A stretch of 63,887 nt of DNA, taken from contig CAYYEP010000005.1 of assembly GCA_964470995.1 (NCBI GenBank), positions 1 to 63,887 on the forward strand. Reading direction: 5' to 3'. Position numbers and translations under genes: made by a program. Shown here one piece after another: positions 45,147 to 55,141 of the stretch. The notes under the pieces are model-generated. The model had not been told where the DNA came from, did no database searches, and worked only from the letters and a program-made list of their open reading frames with translations. How positions within the stretch are numbered: the first letter of the stretch is position 1; each line of letters starts with the position of its first letter. Source of the DNA: UBA5738 sp964470995. GTDB taxonomy: Bacteria > Patescibacteriota > Minisyncoccia > Minisyncoccales > UBA5738.

Positions 45147-45523
45147 TTTGAATTGATAGCGTCTTTCCCGGCTCGAAAAGGGTCGGGAAAGGCGTTTATT
45201 GACAAGAAAGTACTTTTCTGATAATATTTATACTTGTTGGAAGTATGAGTGTTAGCTAATTAATTTCCGCATCCTTGATCGGGATTTACTCATAATAAAT
45301 AAGACAAATCGTAGCCCAAATAATCGGAGGGTATTTTTTCGTTTTTGGTTTGAGTTTTCGTGGTTTTGTCTAGTCGGACGGTGTTTTTTGGGCGGTTGGC
45401 AATTAATTTCGTAATTCATAAAAAATAAGGGGAGACAGCGGTCAGGCATAAGTCTTTTCCTTCCGTTCGCCGTCAAGAACAGCGGCGAGCACGGGGACGG
45501 GCGGTGTCGGCCGCCAATAAAAT
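45147..45523 (+). other. Intergenic region with rpoB promoter and long leader
   Basis: A hairpin CTTTCCCG / CGGGAAAG (45163-45170 with 45184-45191) may end the upstream gene, although its T run is poor. The rpoB promoter follows at 45199-45227, leaving a leader of about 290 nt. That leader is T-rich, with a GC-rich segment at about 45472-45515 (GCCGTCAAGAACAGCGGCGA). No gene or known riboswitch is recognised in it. Confidence 0.55.
45199..45227 (+). promoter_or_regulatory. rpoBC promoter
   Basis: TTGACA (45199-45204), 17 bp, TAATAT (45222-45227). Confidence 0.7.
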
Positions 45524-48500
45524 ATGACAGCGCTTAAAATAAAGGATTTCGGCCGGGCAAAAGTATCGTTGCCTTTGCCTTATTTGCTGGTGCTTCAGAA
45601 GGAGAGTTGGGATATGTTCTGGGGTAATGACCTAAAGGAGCTCTTTACCGAAATTTCGCCGATAAAAGATTATACCGGCAAGGAAATGGAGCTTTGGATT
45701 GAGGATTTTAAGCTTGATGAGCCTAAGTATAAAAATGACCTGGAGGCGCGCATGAATAATGATTCGTTTGAAGCGCCTATCCGTGTTAAGGCCCGCTTGG
45801 TAAATTTGAAGACCAAGGAATCCAAGACCCAGGAGATATTCCTTTGCGATTTCCCCCTTATGACAGAGCGGGGAACCTTTATTGTTAATGGCGTCGAGCG
45901 TGTTTGCATTTCACAGCTGATTAGGTCGGCGGGCGTGTTTTTTTCGGTCGAGAATATCGGCGGCAAAAACCATTTTGGTACCAAGATTATTCCTAATCGC
46001 GGTTCGTGGCTTGAATTTGAAACTGCGCATACTGGTTTTATCGGCGTGAAGATTGATCGGAAAAGACGCGTGCCGGCAACGACTTTATTGCGCGCTTTTG
46101 GAATCGATAATGATGACGCGATTAAAGAGCTGTTTGTGGGCGTGAACAAGGGGGATGTGGATTATATAGAGGAAACAATTAAGAAAGATCCGACCCACAA
46201 TCAGGCCGAAGCCTTGGTTGAGATTTATCAGCGTTTGCGTCCCGGCGACCTGGCGACTCCCGATACTGCCAAGGAATTGATTTGGAACATGTTTTTTAAT
46301 TTTGAGAGATACGATCTGTCCAAGGTGGGGCGCTGGAAGATGTGGAAGCGTTTGCCCCAGCTGAATACAAAAACCGAAAATCAGGATAAGGTAGAGATCG
46401 GAGACCGCGTTCTAACGGTGGATGATATCGTGGCGGTGTTGCGCGAGATAATCCGGTTAAACAACGATCCAACGGCAAGACCCGATGAGATCGATCACTT
46501 AGGGAACCGGCGCGTAAGGACGCTTAACGAATTGCTGGTAAACCGCCTGCGCATCGGATTTATGAGGATGGAGCGCATTATTAAAGATCGCATGTCGACT
46601 TTGGATACGATCGGCTTGGCTCCGATGCAGTTGATAAATCCCCGGCCGGTAATGGCGGTAATAAAAGAGTTTTTTTCCAGTTCGCAGTTGAGCCAATTTA
46701 TGGATAACGAGAACCCACTGTCGGAGCTGGAGCACAAACGCCGGCTGGCGGCGACCGGACCCGGGGGGTTGACGCGCGAACGCGCGGGATTTGAAGTGCG
46801 CGACGTGCAGCCTTCGCATTACGGCCGTATTTGCCCGATTCAGACGCCGGAAGGACCCAATGTTGGTTTGGTGGGCTATCTTTCGGCTTATACCAAGATC
46901 AATAATTTTGGTTTTTTGGAAACTCCTTATTTGAAAGTCAATAAGGGCAGAGTTACCGATGAGCTGATTTATATGACCGCCGACGAGGAGGAAAAATACA
47001 ACATTGCCACGGCGATCGTGCCTTTGGACGAGAAGGGAAATATAATTCCGAAGAAAGTGGAAGCCAGAATGAAGGGCGAGCCGGAAATATGCTCAAAGGA
47101 AGAGATTGATTATATTGATGTGTCGCCGCAGCAGATTTTATCGGTTGGAACTTCGCTTATTCCTTTTTTGCAGAATGACGATGCGAATCGTGCATTGATG
47201 GGTTCGAATATGCAGCGCCAGTCTACGCCGTTGATCAAGCCGGACGTGCCGTTGGTGATGACCGGCAGCGAGGAGCGCATTGCGCATGATTCGGGGCATA
47301 TTCTTTTAGCCGAAGGCGCAGGCGTGGTGGCGGAGGTTGACGGCAGCCATATCACCGTCAAATACGACGACAAGAATTTAGGCGAAAAAACTTATTATTT
47401 GCGGACATATCTGCGTACGAACCAGTATACTTGTTTTCATCAGAGCGCGATTGCCCAAAAGGGACAAAAGGTAAAGAAAGGCATGGCTTTATGCGACGGC
47501 GGTTCGATTGTGGATGGGCATCTGGCTTTAGGCCACAATGTCTTAGTGGCGTTTACTTCGTGGCGCGGCGGCAATTTTGAGGACGCGATTCTTTTATCGG
47601 AACGATTGGTGGCCAATGATAAGTTCACTACCATTCACATGGAGAATTTCGCCTGCGACGTGCGCGAAACCAAACTTGGCCCGGAAATGACTACCTACGA
47701 TATTCCAAACGTTTCCGAAGAGAAACTGAAAGATTTGGATGAAGAGGGCATCGTACGCATTGGTGCGGAGGTGAAGCCCAATGATATTTTGGTGGGCAAG
47801 ATCTCGCCTAAAGGCGAGCAGGAGCTGACCGCGGAAGAGCGTTTGTTGCGCTCGATCTTTGGCGAGAAAGCCAAGGATGTCAAGGACACTTCGCTATTGA
47901 TGGAACATGGTAAGCGCGGGCGCGTGGTGGGAGTGAAGATTTTTTCGCGCGAACAGGGGCACAAGCTTGAACCGGGAGTAATTAAGCGTATTGAGATCGA
48001 GATTGCCGAATTGCGCAAGGTGCGCGCGGGCGATAAACTGGCGGGTCGCCATGGCAACAAGGGCGTAATTTCGCGTATTTTGCCGGTGGAAGAGATGCCT
48101 TATTTGGAGGATGGCACTCCGGTTGATATCGTATTGAATCCGATGGCGGTGGCTTCCCGTATGAACTTGGGACAGATATTGGAAACACATTTGGGTTACG
48201 CGGCCAATGCGCTGGGTTATCACGCAGTTACACCGGCGCTTTCAGGCGCTACGGAAGCCGATATTAAGGCGGAATTAAAAAAGGCCGGTTTATCCGAAGA
48301 CGGCAAGGAGGTTCTTTTTGACGGGCGCACCGGATTGTCGTTCCCCGGAAAGATCACCGTCGGTTATATTTATATGATGAAGCTTATCCATATGGTCGAG
48401 GATAAGATACATACCCGTTCGATCGGACCGTATTCGCTGATTACGCAGCAGCCTTTGGGAGGCAAGGCGCAATTCGGTGGCCAGCGGTTCGGCGAAATGG

Positions 48501-48718
48501 AGGTATGGGCGCTTGAAGGTTACGGCGCGGCGTTTACTCTACAGGAGATGCTGACAATCAAATCGGATGATATTGCGGGACGCGCGGCGACCTATGAAAC
48601 GATATTGAGGGGCGAAGAGATAAAGAATCCAAATATTCCGGCGTCGTTTAACCTTTTGGTAAGCGAGTTAAAGTCCCTGGGTTTGAACGTTGAGGTCAAG
48701 GAGAGGCCGGTTGAATAA
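45524..48718 (+). CDS. rpoB: RNA polymerase beta subunit
   Basis: 1064 residues, somewhat short because lineage inserts of Proteobacteria are absent. Seen in order: protrusion and lobes, fork/Rif region (SQLSQFMDNENPLSELEHKR), GPGGLTRERAGFEVRDVQPS, HYGRICPIQTPEGPNVGLVG, the active-site region GRHGNKGVISRI, and the C-terminal clamp GGKAQFGGQRFGEMEVWALE. In the Rif pocket the Escherichia coli Ser531 position is Ala409 here and Leu533 is Thr411. It is followed 89 nt later by rpoC. Confidence 0.98.
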   Translation: MTALKIKDFGRAKVSLPLPYLLVLQKESWDMFWGNDLKELFTEISPIKDYTGKEMELWIEDFKLDEPKYKNDLEARMNNDSFEAPIRVKARLVNLKTKESKTQEIFLCDFPLMTERGTFIVNGVERVCISQLIRSAGVFFSVENIGGKNHFGTKIIPNRGSWLEFETAHTGFIGVKIDRKRRVPATTLLRAFGIDNDDAIKELFVGVNKGDVDYIEETIKKDPTHNQAEALVEIYQRLRPGDLATPDTAKELIWNMFFNFERYDLSKVGRWKMWKRLPQLNTKTENQDKVEIGDRVLTVDDIVAVLREIIRLNNDPTARPDEIDHLGNRRVRTLNELLVNRLRIGFMRMERIIKDRMSTLDTIGLAPMQLINPRPVMAVIKEFFSSSQLSQFMDNENPLSELEHKRRLAATGPGGLTRERAGFEVRDVQPSHYGRICPIQTPEGPNVGLVGYLSAYTKINNFGFLETPYLKVNKGRVTDELIYMTADEEEKYNIATAIVPLDEKGNIIPKKVEARMKGEPEICSKEEIDYIDVSPQQILSVGTSLIPFLQNDDANRALMGSNMQRQSTPLIKPDVPLVMTGSEERIAHDSGHILLAEGAGVVAEVDGSHITVKYDDKNLGEKTYYLRTYLRTNQYTCFHQSAIAQKGQKVKKGMALCDGGSIVDGHLALGHNVLVAFTSWRGGNFEDAILLSERLVANDKFTTIHMENFACDVRETKLGPEMTTYDIPNVSEEKLKDLDEEGIVRIGAEVKPNDILVGKISPKGEQELTAEERLLRSIFGEKAKDVKDTSLLMEHGKRGRVVGVKIFSREQGHKLEPGVIKRIEIEIAELRKVRAGDKLAGRHGNKGVISRILPVEEMPYLEDGTPVDIVLNPMAVASRMNLGQILETHLGYAANALGYHAVTPALSGATEADIKAELKKAGLSEDGKEVLFDGRTGLSFPGKITVGYIYMMKLIHMVEDKIHTRSIGPYSLITQQPLGGKAQFGGQRFGEMEVWALEGYGAAFTLQEMLTIKSDDIAGRAATYETILRGEEIKNPNIPASFNLLVSELKSLGLNVEVKERPVE

Positions 48719-48807
48719 ACTAACCTGGGGCAGATCCCCGAAATATTCCGGCAGGGAAATAAAACCGGTTTCGGACTTTAATTAATTACTAAATAATTAC
48801 CACTCAT

Positions 48808-51800
48808 ATGCGCGTAGAAGACTTACAATCAATCAGGATCAAGCTAGCTTCCCCCGAGGAGGTTATAGCTTGGTCGCACGGCGAGATTACTAAGCCGGAG
48901 ACTATTAATTACCGCACTCAGCGGCCGGAAAAGGACGGCTTGTTTTGCGAGCGGATTTTCGGACCCGAGCGTGATTATGAATGTTATTGCGGCAAGTATA
49001 AAAGAGTGCGTTATAAGGGTATCGTTTGCGATCGTTGCGGCGTTGAAGTGACTAAATCCAGCGTGCGGCGCGAGCGGATGGGGCACATCAAATTGGCTTG
49101 TCCAGTTTCACATATTTGGTTTTTGAGGGGCGTGCCTTCGCGCATCGGCCAGGTTTTAGATCTGCCTATGTTGCAGCTGGAAAAGGTTATTTATTTCGCG
49201 TCGTACATTGTTGTTAATGTTGATGAGGACGAGAAAAAGAAGATTGCCGGGGAGATCGAGGCGGAGTTTGCCGAAAAGACCAAAACGCAGAAGAAGATAT
49301 TCGAAAAAGATGACAAGGCGACGCAGAAAGAGCTGCAAGATTCTTTGGAAGAGTTGCGGGACGCGCGCGATCGCGCCAAGCAGGAACTTAACAGTATTCA
49401 ATTGATGCGGGTGATTTCGGAAGCCGAATACCGTAATTTATCGCTGAAATTTGGACAGTGTTTTACAGCCGGTACCGGTGCCGAGACGGTACGCAAGCTT
49501 TGCGAGAAAGTTGATTTGTTAAAAGTGATCGAAAATCTGAAAAAACTCCTTACTGACGCTTCGCCGGAAGAGAAAAGAAAAATTTATGTGCGGCTGAAAC
49601 TTTTGCAGGGGATGCAACAGGCCGGAATCCGCCCGGAATGGATGTTGATTACCGCTTTGCCGGTATTGCCCGCGGATTTACGGCCAATAGTGCAGTTGGA
49701 TGGCGGACGTTATGCCAGTTCGGATTTAAATGATTTGTATCGCCGCGTTATCAACCGCAATAATCGTTTGAAATATTTGCAGGAGATAGGCGCTCCGGAG
49801 GTAATTGTGCGCAACGAAAAGCGTATGTTGCAGGAGGCCGTTGATTCGCTGATTGATAACGGCATGAGAAAGGGAACGACTACCCAGGCGACAACCGGCG
49901 GGCGGCGGCTTTTGAAATCTTTGGCCGATATGCTGAAGGGCAAGCAGGGCCGTTTTCGCCAAAATCTTTTGGGAAAGCGCGTGGATTATTCGGGCCGTTC
50001 AGTGATCGTGGTGGGCCCGCATTTGCGTATCAATCAAGTGGGTATTCCCAAGAAAATGGCATTGGAATTATTTAAGCCGTTTGTGATTCGTCGTATTCTG
50101 GAAAAGGAGATGGCTTTTAATGTGCGCGGCGCGTCGCGGCTGATTGAAGCGGAGACCGACGAGATTTGGGCAATTTTGGAAGAAGTGGTGAAAGATAAAC
50201 TGGTATTGATCAATCGTGCTCCGACTTTGCATCGTTTGAGTATCCAAGCATTTCATCCTATCTTGATTGAAGGTGAAGCTTTGCAGATCCATCCGATGGT
50301 TTGTAAAGCGTTTAATGCGGATTTTGACGGCGACCAAATGGCGGTTCATCTGCCTCTTTCGGCGATGGCCCAAAAAGAGGCGCGCGAAAGAATGTTGTCG
50401 TCATTAAACCTGTTGAAGCCCGCGAAGGGTACGCCGGTGGTGACCGTGTACCAGGATATGGTGTTGGGGTGTTACTGGCTGACCAAGATGGTGGCGGGTG
50501 CCAAAGGCGAGAACAAGGTTTGCGCTAATGCCGATGAGGCAATATTGTTCTACGAATTCGGCGAAGTTGATCTGCAGGCTAAAATTAAGGTGCGTGACGT
50601 AAAGCCGTCGACACCGGGATTCACCGAAACGACAGTGGGCCGGATAATCTTTAATCGCACTTTGCCGGATGATTTTCAGTATGAGAATATGATGGTAAAG
50701 GTTAAGGATTTGGAAAGGATTGCCGAGGAGATCATCCGCCATTATGATGTGACTACAACCGAGGATACCTTGGATCGCATTAAGGAGCTGGGTTTTGAAT
50801 ATTCCACGGTTTCGGGAATTTCCTGGGGTATGGACGATTTGCATGTTCCGGCGGAAAAACCGGCGATTATTGAGGCGGCGGAGAAAGAGGTTGAAAAGAC
50901 CGAAGATTATTACCGCAAGGGGTTGCTGTCCCGCGACGAAAAGAAGAACAAAATTATTGAAATCTGGTCCAAGACAAAGACGGCGATCGAAAATCTGGTG
51001 CCTAAGACACTTTCCGAGGAGAGTTCGGTATACCAGATGATTGACGCCGGTGCCCGCGGTTCCTGGTCGCAGCCGGTGCAGATGGCGGGTATGAAAGGCC
51101 TGGTGGTGGATCCGTCCGGCGATATTATCGAATTGCCGGTTAAGAATTCGTATAAAGAAGGCTTGGATGTGCTGGAATACTTTAACTCGACGCATGGCGC
51201 CCGCAAGGGTACGGTAGATACGGCGTTAAGAACGTCGACGGCCGGTTACTTGACCCGCCGTTTGGTGGACGTTGCCCACGAAGCGATTATTTCCGAGGAC
51301 GATTGCGGCGATACCGAAGGGTTTACCGTGTATTTTCGCGAATCCGAAGAGATCGGCCAGAATTTCCTTTATAAGATAGTGGGCCATGTATCGATGGAAA
51401 TGGTTAAGTCTTCCAAGACCAAGGAGATTATTATCAAGGAAGGTGAGATTATTGACTGGGAAAAAGGCCGCCAGCTTATTGATGAGAATATCGAAAAGAT
51501 TACGATCCGGTCGCCTTTATCGTGCAAGGCAAACAGAGGCCTTTGCCAGAAGTGTTATGGCTGGGATTTGGGTAATACCAAAATGGTTCGCATGGGCGAG
51601 GCGGTGGGTATTATCGCGGCGCAGTCAATTGGCGAGCCGGGCACCCAGCTGACGATGAGAACGTTTCATACCGGCGGCGTGGCCAGCGGTGCGGATATAA
51701 CTTCGGGTTTGCCGCGCGTGGAAGAGATTTTTGAGGCGCGTATCCCGGGAGGAAAGGCTGAAATTGTTCCGGCGGACGGTATCGTACTTGAAGTGGTTTC

Positions 51801-52533
51801 GGAAAAGGGCCAAAATAAAATTATCAAGATTAAGGTAAAATCGACCAAAGAGATGGTCAAAGAGACCAAGGGGTCCAAGGGGAGCAAGGGAGAGGCTAAG
51901 GCTGAAAAATCGGATAAAGAAGGTGCGTTGCCAAAGGGTTACCAGATCGTTGATTTTTCCGCGCCGACAAATGTTAATGTGCTGGTGAAAGCGGGTGACG
52001 AAGTGATTAAGGGCCAGCCTCTTTGGGAGGGCAGTTTGGATCTTAAGGAATTATACAAGCTGGTTGGACGCGACGCGACGCAAAGGTATATTCTTAAGGA
52101 AGTACAGCGTATTTACAGTTCGCAGGGCGCGACGATTCATGACAAACATGTGGCGGTGATTATCAGGCAGATGTTTTCGCGGGTAAAAATCAAGGATCCG
52201 GGAGACAGCTTGTTTACGCCCAAAGAAGTGGTGGAGATCAAGCAAGTTCTGTTGGAAAATGAAAGACTGCTGGCGGAGAAGAAAAAGCCGGTTCAATTCG
52301 CCCCGGTATTGCTGGGCGTATCCAAGGTGGCGTTGACGACCGGATCATGGTTGTCGTCGGCATCCTTTCAGGAGACTTCGCGCGTCCTCATCAAGGCGAG
52401 CCTTGAACGTCTTGAGGATAAACTTGACGGTTTAAAAGAGAACGTTATTATCGGCAAATTAATTCCGGCGGGTACGGGTTTCAACTATGAAAAAGAACAC
52501 GAGCCGAAGCAGGAAGAACAGCAGCAACAATAA
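48808..52533 (+). CDS. rpoC: RNA polymerase beta' subunit
   Basis: 1241 residues. First zinc site CYCGKYKRVRYKGIVCDRCG, catalytic NADFDGDQMAVH at residues 503-514 with the Mg-binding Asp505, Asp507 and Asp509, trigger loop near GEPGTQLTMRTFHTGG, second zinc site with SCKANRGLCQKCYGWDLG. A charged coiled-coil insert lies at about residues 135-200 and a Lys/Ser-rich, low-complexity segment (KGSKGSKGEAKAEKSDKEG) near residue 1030 inside the jaw/SI region. The 3' end overlaps ftsK by 47 nt. Confidence 0.98.
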   Translation: MRVEDLQSIRIKLASPEEVIAWSHGEITKPETINYRTQRPEKDGLFCERIFGPERDYECYCGKYKRVRYKGIVCDRCGVEVTKSSVRRERMGHIKLACPVSHIWFLRGVPSRIGQVLDLPMLQLEKVIYFASYIVVNVDEDEKKKIAGEIEAEFAEKTKTQKKIFEKDDKATQKELQDSLEELRDARDRAKQELNSIQLMRVISEAEYRNLSLKFGQCFTAGTGAETVRKLCEKVDLLKVIENLKKLLTDASPEEKRKIYVRLKLLQGMQQAGIRPEWMLITALPVLPADLRPIVQLDGGRYASSDLNDLYRRVINRNNRLKYLQEIGAPEVIVRNEKRMLQEAVDSLIDNGMRKGTTTQATTGGRRLLKSLADMLKGKQGRFRQNLLGKRVDYSGRSVIVVGPHLRINQVGIPKKMALELFKPFVIRRILEKEMAFNVRGASRLIEAETDEIWAILEEVVKDKLVLINRAPTLHRLSIQAFHPILIEGEALQIHPMVCKAFNADFDGDQMAVHLPLSAMAQKEARERMLSSLNLLKPAKGTPVVTVYQDMVLGCYWLTKMVAGAKGENKVCANADEAILFYEFGEVDLQAKIKVRDVKPSTPGFTETTVGRIIFNRTLPDDFQYENMMVKVKDLERIAEEIIRHYDVTTTEDTLDRIKELGFEYSTVSGISWGMDDLHVPAEKPAIIEAAEKEVEKTEDYYRKGLLSRDEKKNKIIEIWSKTKTAIENLVPKTLSEESSVYQMIDAGARGSWSQPVQMAGMKGLVVDPSGDIIELPVKNSYKEGLDVLEYFNSTHGARKGTVDTALRTSTAGYLTRRLVDVAHEAIISEDDCGDTEGFTVYFRESEEIGQNFLYKIVGHVSMEMVKSSKTKEIIIKEGEIIDWEKGRQLIDENIEKITIRSPLSCKANRGLCQKCYGWDLGNTKMVRMGEAVGIIAAQSIGEPGTQLTMRTFHTGGVASGADITSGLPRVEEIFEARIPGGKAEIVPADGIVLEVVSEKGQNKIIKIKVKSTKEMVKETKGSKGSKGEAKAEKSDKEGALPKGYQIVDFSAPTNVNVLVKAGDEVIKGQPLWEGSLDLKELYKLVGRDATQRYILKEVQRIYSSQGATIHDKHVAVIIRQMFSRVKIKDPGDSLFTPKEVVEIKQVLLENERLLAEKKKPVQFAPVLLGVSKVALTTGSWLSSASFQETSRVLIKASLERLEDKLDGLKENVIIGKLIPAGTGFNYEKEHEPKQEEQQQQ

Positions 52534-54769
52534 ATTCAAGCTGCGTTTTCCGGATCTTAATATAAAACTTCCGGGCCAGACGAGGCAGTGGAGTGCAGGT
52601 ATTATTGCCATTATCGCGGCGGTCGTACTGGGGCTTGGGTTTTTTGAGATGGCCGGGATTGCCGGCAGCGCTTTTGTGTGGATGTTTGCGATTGCGATTG
52701 GCAAAGCGGTATATGCTTTGCCTTTCGTTTTGTTCTTGGCGGGTTTGATGTGTTTTTCGGCAAAACAGGAAAATTTCGGCGGACCGTTGGCTTTAGCGGC
52801 GCTATTTTTTTTGCTGGGATTGTCTGGTTTTTTGGCGGTGCTTAGTATGGAAGCGGCCCAGGCGGGCGGGGGCGGTTATTTGGGTTATTATTTTGGATTA
52901 GTATTATCCAATCTTTTCGGCGAATTGGTAGCGGGGATATTTTTTTGGGGGATGATGGCAATAGCAATAGTAATATTTTGGTGGATGTTGGGCAGGCCAT
53001 TGCCGGATATGAGCAGATTTGGAGCGAAGGGGGGGGCGGTTAAAGAGAAGAAGAAAGAGGCGGCAAGCGCTGTGAAGACGCCGTTGATAAAGGGGATTTT
53101 TACGTCTAAGAAAACGGCGGCGGTAATCAGTGCGCCGAAATTCACTAGGGTGGATAAGAGGATCGCGGCAAGACCGGAAAAAAATGAAAAGGCGGGCGGG
53201 ACGAGAAGCGCTTTAATCAGCAAATTGCAGTATAAAACGCCGCCGTTAGATTTGTTGGACAAACGTGATTCGGCGCCTTTGGCGGGCGATATCGAACAGA
53301 ATTCGGCGATCATCAAGAGGACCCTGGAAAATTTCGGTATTCCGGTGGAGATGGCTCCCGATATAATTGTCGGGCCGGCAGTAACGCAATACGCGCTGAA
53401 GCCTGCCGAGGGGGTCAAGCTTTCCAAGATTACTACCCTTTCTAACGACTTGTCTCTTTCCCTTGCCAGTTCGTCGATTCGTATTGAGGCGCCGATCCCG
53501 GGCAAGGCTTTAGTGGGAATCGAAGTGCCTAATAAGGGAAGAGCAGGGGTGGGGTTGCGCGAGCTTTTGTCGACTAACCAATTCCAGCAATCGAGTTCCA
53601 ATCTTCTGATTGCGTTGGGCAAGGATATCCTTGGTGCGCCGATCTATGCGGATATCGCGCGTATGCCCCACCTTTTAGTGGCGGGCGCGACTGGTACCGG
53701 CAAGACGATATTTTTAAATAGTGTTTTGACTTCGCTTTTGTACCGCAACCCGCCGGAAATGCTGCGTTTGATTTTGGTAGATCCCAAGCGCGTGGAAATG
53801 AAGGGCTATAACAAACTGCCGCATTTGCTGACGCCGACGATATCGGACGTGAATAAGACGATTGGCGCGCTGAAATGGGCGATTCAGGAAATGGACCGGA
53901 GGTTTGATGTATTGGGCGAGAAAGATTCGCGTAATATTACCAGTTATAACGAAAAATGCGCTAAAGATGGCGATGAACCTCTTCCTTATATAGTATTCGT
54001 GGTCGATGAGCTGGCCGACTTGATGGCGACTAAGGGCAAGGATATTGAGGCGGGAATTGTGCGGTTGGCGCAAATGGCGCGCGCGGTTGGGATACATTTA
54101 ATTGTTGCGACCCAGAGGCCGAGCGTGGAAGTTATTACCGGTTTGATTAAGGCAAATATTACTTGCCGGGTGGCGTTCCAAGTGGCATCGCAGATTGATT
54201 CGCGTACGATTTTGGATATGGCCGGAGCGGAAAAGCTGCTGGGAGCGGGTGATCTGCTTTATATGTCGGCCGAATATCCCAAGCCAAAACGTATCCAGGG
54301 GCCTTATGTTTCGGAGAAGGAGAGCAAGGAGGTACTGGATTGGATAAAAGAGAATAACCCCCAGCCGGAATTTATGATTGAGGACGGCGTATTGGAGAGT
54401 CTGGTAATTGGAGATGCGGGCAAAGAATATAATGGTAACGGGAGTATGTTTAATATGACCGAGTCTACCGGAGAGGGTTTTGGCGACGATCCGATGTACG
54501 AGCAGGCAAAGCTGGTGGTGGTTCAGGCGCGCAAGGCGTCGGCATCATTTTTACAACGACGGTTACGCGTAGGTTACGCGCGGGCGGCGCGATTGATTGA
54601 TTTATTGGAAGAGCGGGGTGTGGTGGGCGCGGGCGACGGCGCCAAACCGCGCGACGTCCTGGTTTCGGCGGATGAAGCGGGTATACAGGATATGCCGGGC
54701 GGAATGTCGGGCGATATCAACGATGTTGAGGGCGGAAATGGAGATGATGGCGGCTGGCAAAAAGTTTAG
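52487..54769 (+). CDS. ftsK: DNA translocase FtsK
   Basis: 760 residues. Four to five membrane helices in residues about 37-170, a short linker, then the RecA-like motor: Walker A GATGTGKT at residues 400-407, Walker B in LPYIVFVVDELADLMATKGK, and the C-terminal winged-helix gamma domain that reads DNA polarity (KASASFLQRRLRVGYARAAR then LIDLLEERG). It pumps chromosome ends through the division septum. The only good start, ATG 52487, lies inside rpoC (47-nt overlap), and the next Met is inside the first membrane helix, so coupling to rpoC translation is likely. Confidence 0.95.
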   Translation: MKKNTSRSRKNSSNNKFKLRFPDLNIKLPGQTRQWSAGIIAIIAAVVLGLGFFEMAGIAGSAFVWMFAIAIGKAVYALPFVLFLAGLMCFSAKQENFGGPLALAALFFLLGLSGFLAVLSMEAAQAGGGGYLGYYFGLVLSNLFGELVAGIFFWGMMAIAIVIFWWMLGRPLPDMSRFGAKGGAVKEKKKEAASAVKTPLIKGIFTSKKTAAVISAPKFTRVDKRIAARPEKNEKAGGTRSALISKLQYKTPPLDLLDKRDSAPLAGDIEQNSAIIKRTLENFGIPVEMAPDIIVGPAVTQYALKPAEGVKLSKITTLSNDLSLSLASSSIRIEAPIPGKALVGIEVPNKGRAGVGLRELLSTNQFQQSSSNLLIALGKDILGAPIYADIARMPHLLVAGATGTGKTIFLNSVLTSLLYRNPPEMLRLILVDPKRVEMKGYNKLPHLLTPTISDVNKTIGALKWAIQEMDRRFDVLGEKDSRNITSYNEKCAKDGDEPLPYIVFVVDELADLMATKGKDIEAGIVRLAQMARAVGIHLIVATQRPSVEVITGLIKANITCRVAFQVASQIDSRTILDMAGAEKLLGAGDLLYMSAEYPKPKRIQGPYVSEKESKEVLDWIKENNPQPEFMIEDGVLESLVIGDAGKEYNGNGSMFNMTESTGEGFGDDPMYEQAKLVVVQARKASASFLQRRLRVGYARAARLIDLLEERGVVGAGDGAKPRDVLVSADEAGIQDMPGGMSGDINDVEGGNGDDGGWQKV

Positions 54770-54894
54770 CCGCGGGCGGCCAAGCTTAAGCCGATAGTTG
54801 ATAGTTTATAGATAACGATACAATAACTAATAGCTGATAGTCAGGATATTAGAGCAATAGTTGGGGTCAAAAGACGAATAGGGTTTTTAATATT

Positions 54895-54919
54895 AAAAGC
54901 GGGCTTTGGCCCGTTTTTT
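54895..54919 (+). terminator. Terminator after ftsK
   Basis: AAAAGCGGGC / GCCCGTTTTTT with a short TTTG loop, about 125 nt after the ftsK stop. Confidence 0.85.
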
Positions 54920-54932
54920 GGTTAAATAGAAC

Positions 54933-54957
54933 TTGTGCAAGCTGAAACCTTGCACAA
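54933..54957. repeat. Inverted repeat
   Basis: TTGTGCAAG and CTTGCACAA (9 bp each) with a 7-nt spacer. No T run follows, so it is either a protein-binding site or an RNA stem. Confidence 0.6.
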
Positions 54958-54984
54958 ACTTTCTTCAAATTAGGTTTGGGGTTA

Positions 54985-55017
54985 AGTATATACTTAGTAT
55001 ATACCTAGTATATACTT
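54985..55017. promoter_or_regulatory. Three phased 11-bp palindromic iterons
   Basis: Three tandem copies of AGTATATAC(T/C)T at 54985, 54996 and 55007. The 10-mer AGTATATACT is a perfect palindrome in units one and three; unit two has C for the final T. The 11-bp spacing puts the sites on one face of the helix. It lies 330 bp upstream of recA and downstream of a possible divergent microgene. The binding protein is unknown. Confidence 0.6.
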
Positions 55018-55101
55018 AATCCAAGTTGGTCGGGTGATCATTAATCGCCAGAGAAAGATATAAATTCGGTATGATTTTTGCTGGGATTCTTGTTTCTGAA
55101 T

Positions 55102-55132
55102 AAAAAAAGAGATGAATTTTTTAATCTTCATC
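55102..55132 (-). terminator. Possible minus-strand terminator
   Basis: On the minus strand GATGAA / TTCATC (6-bp stem, 10-nt loop) is followed by TCTTTTTTT, just after the 27-residue frame at 55142-55225. Confidence 0.4.
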
Positions 55133-55141
55133 AAATATCAT

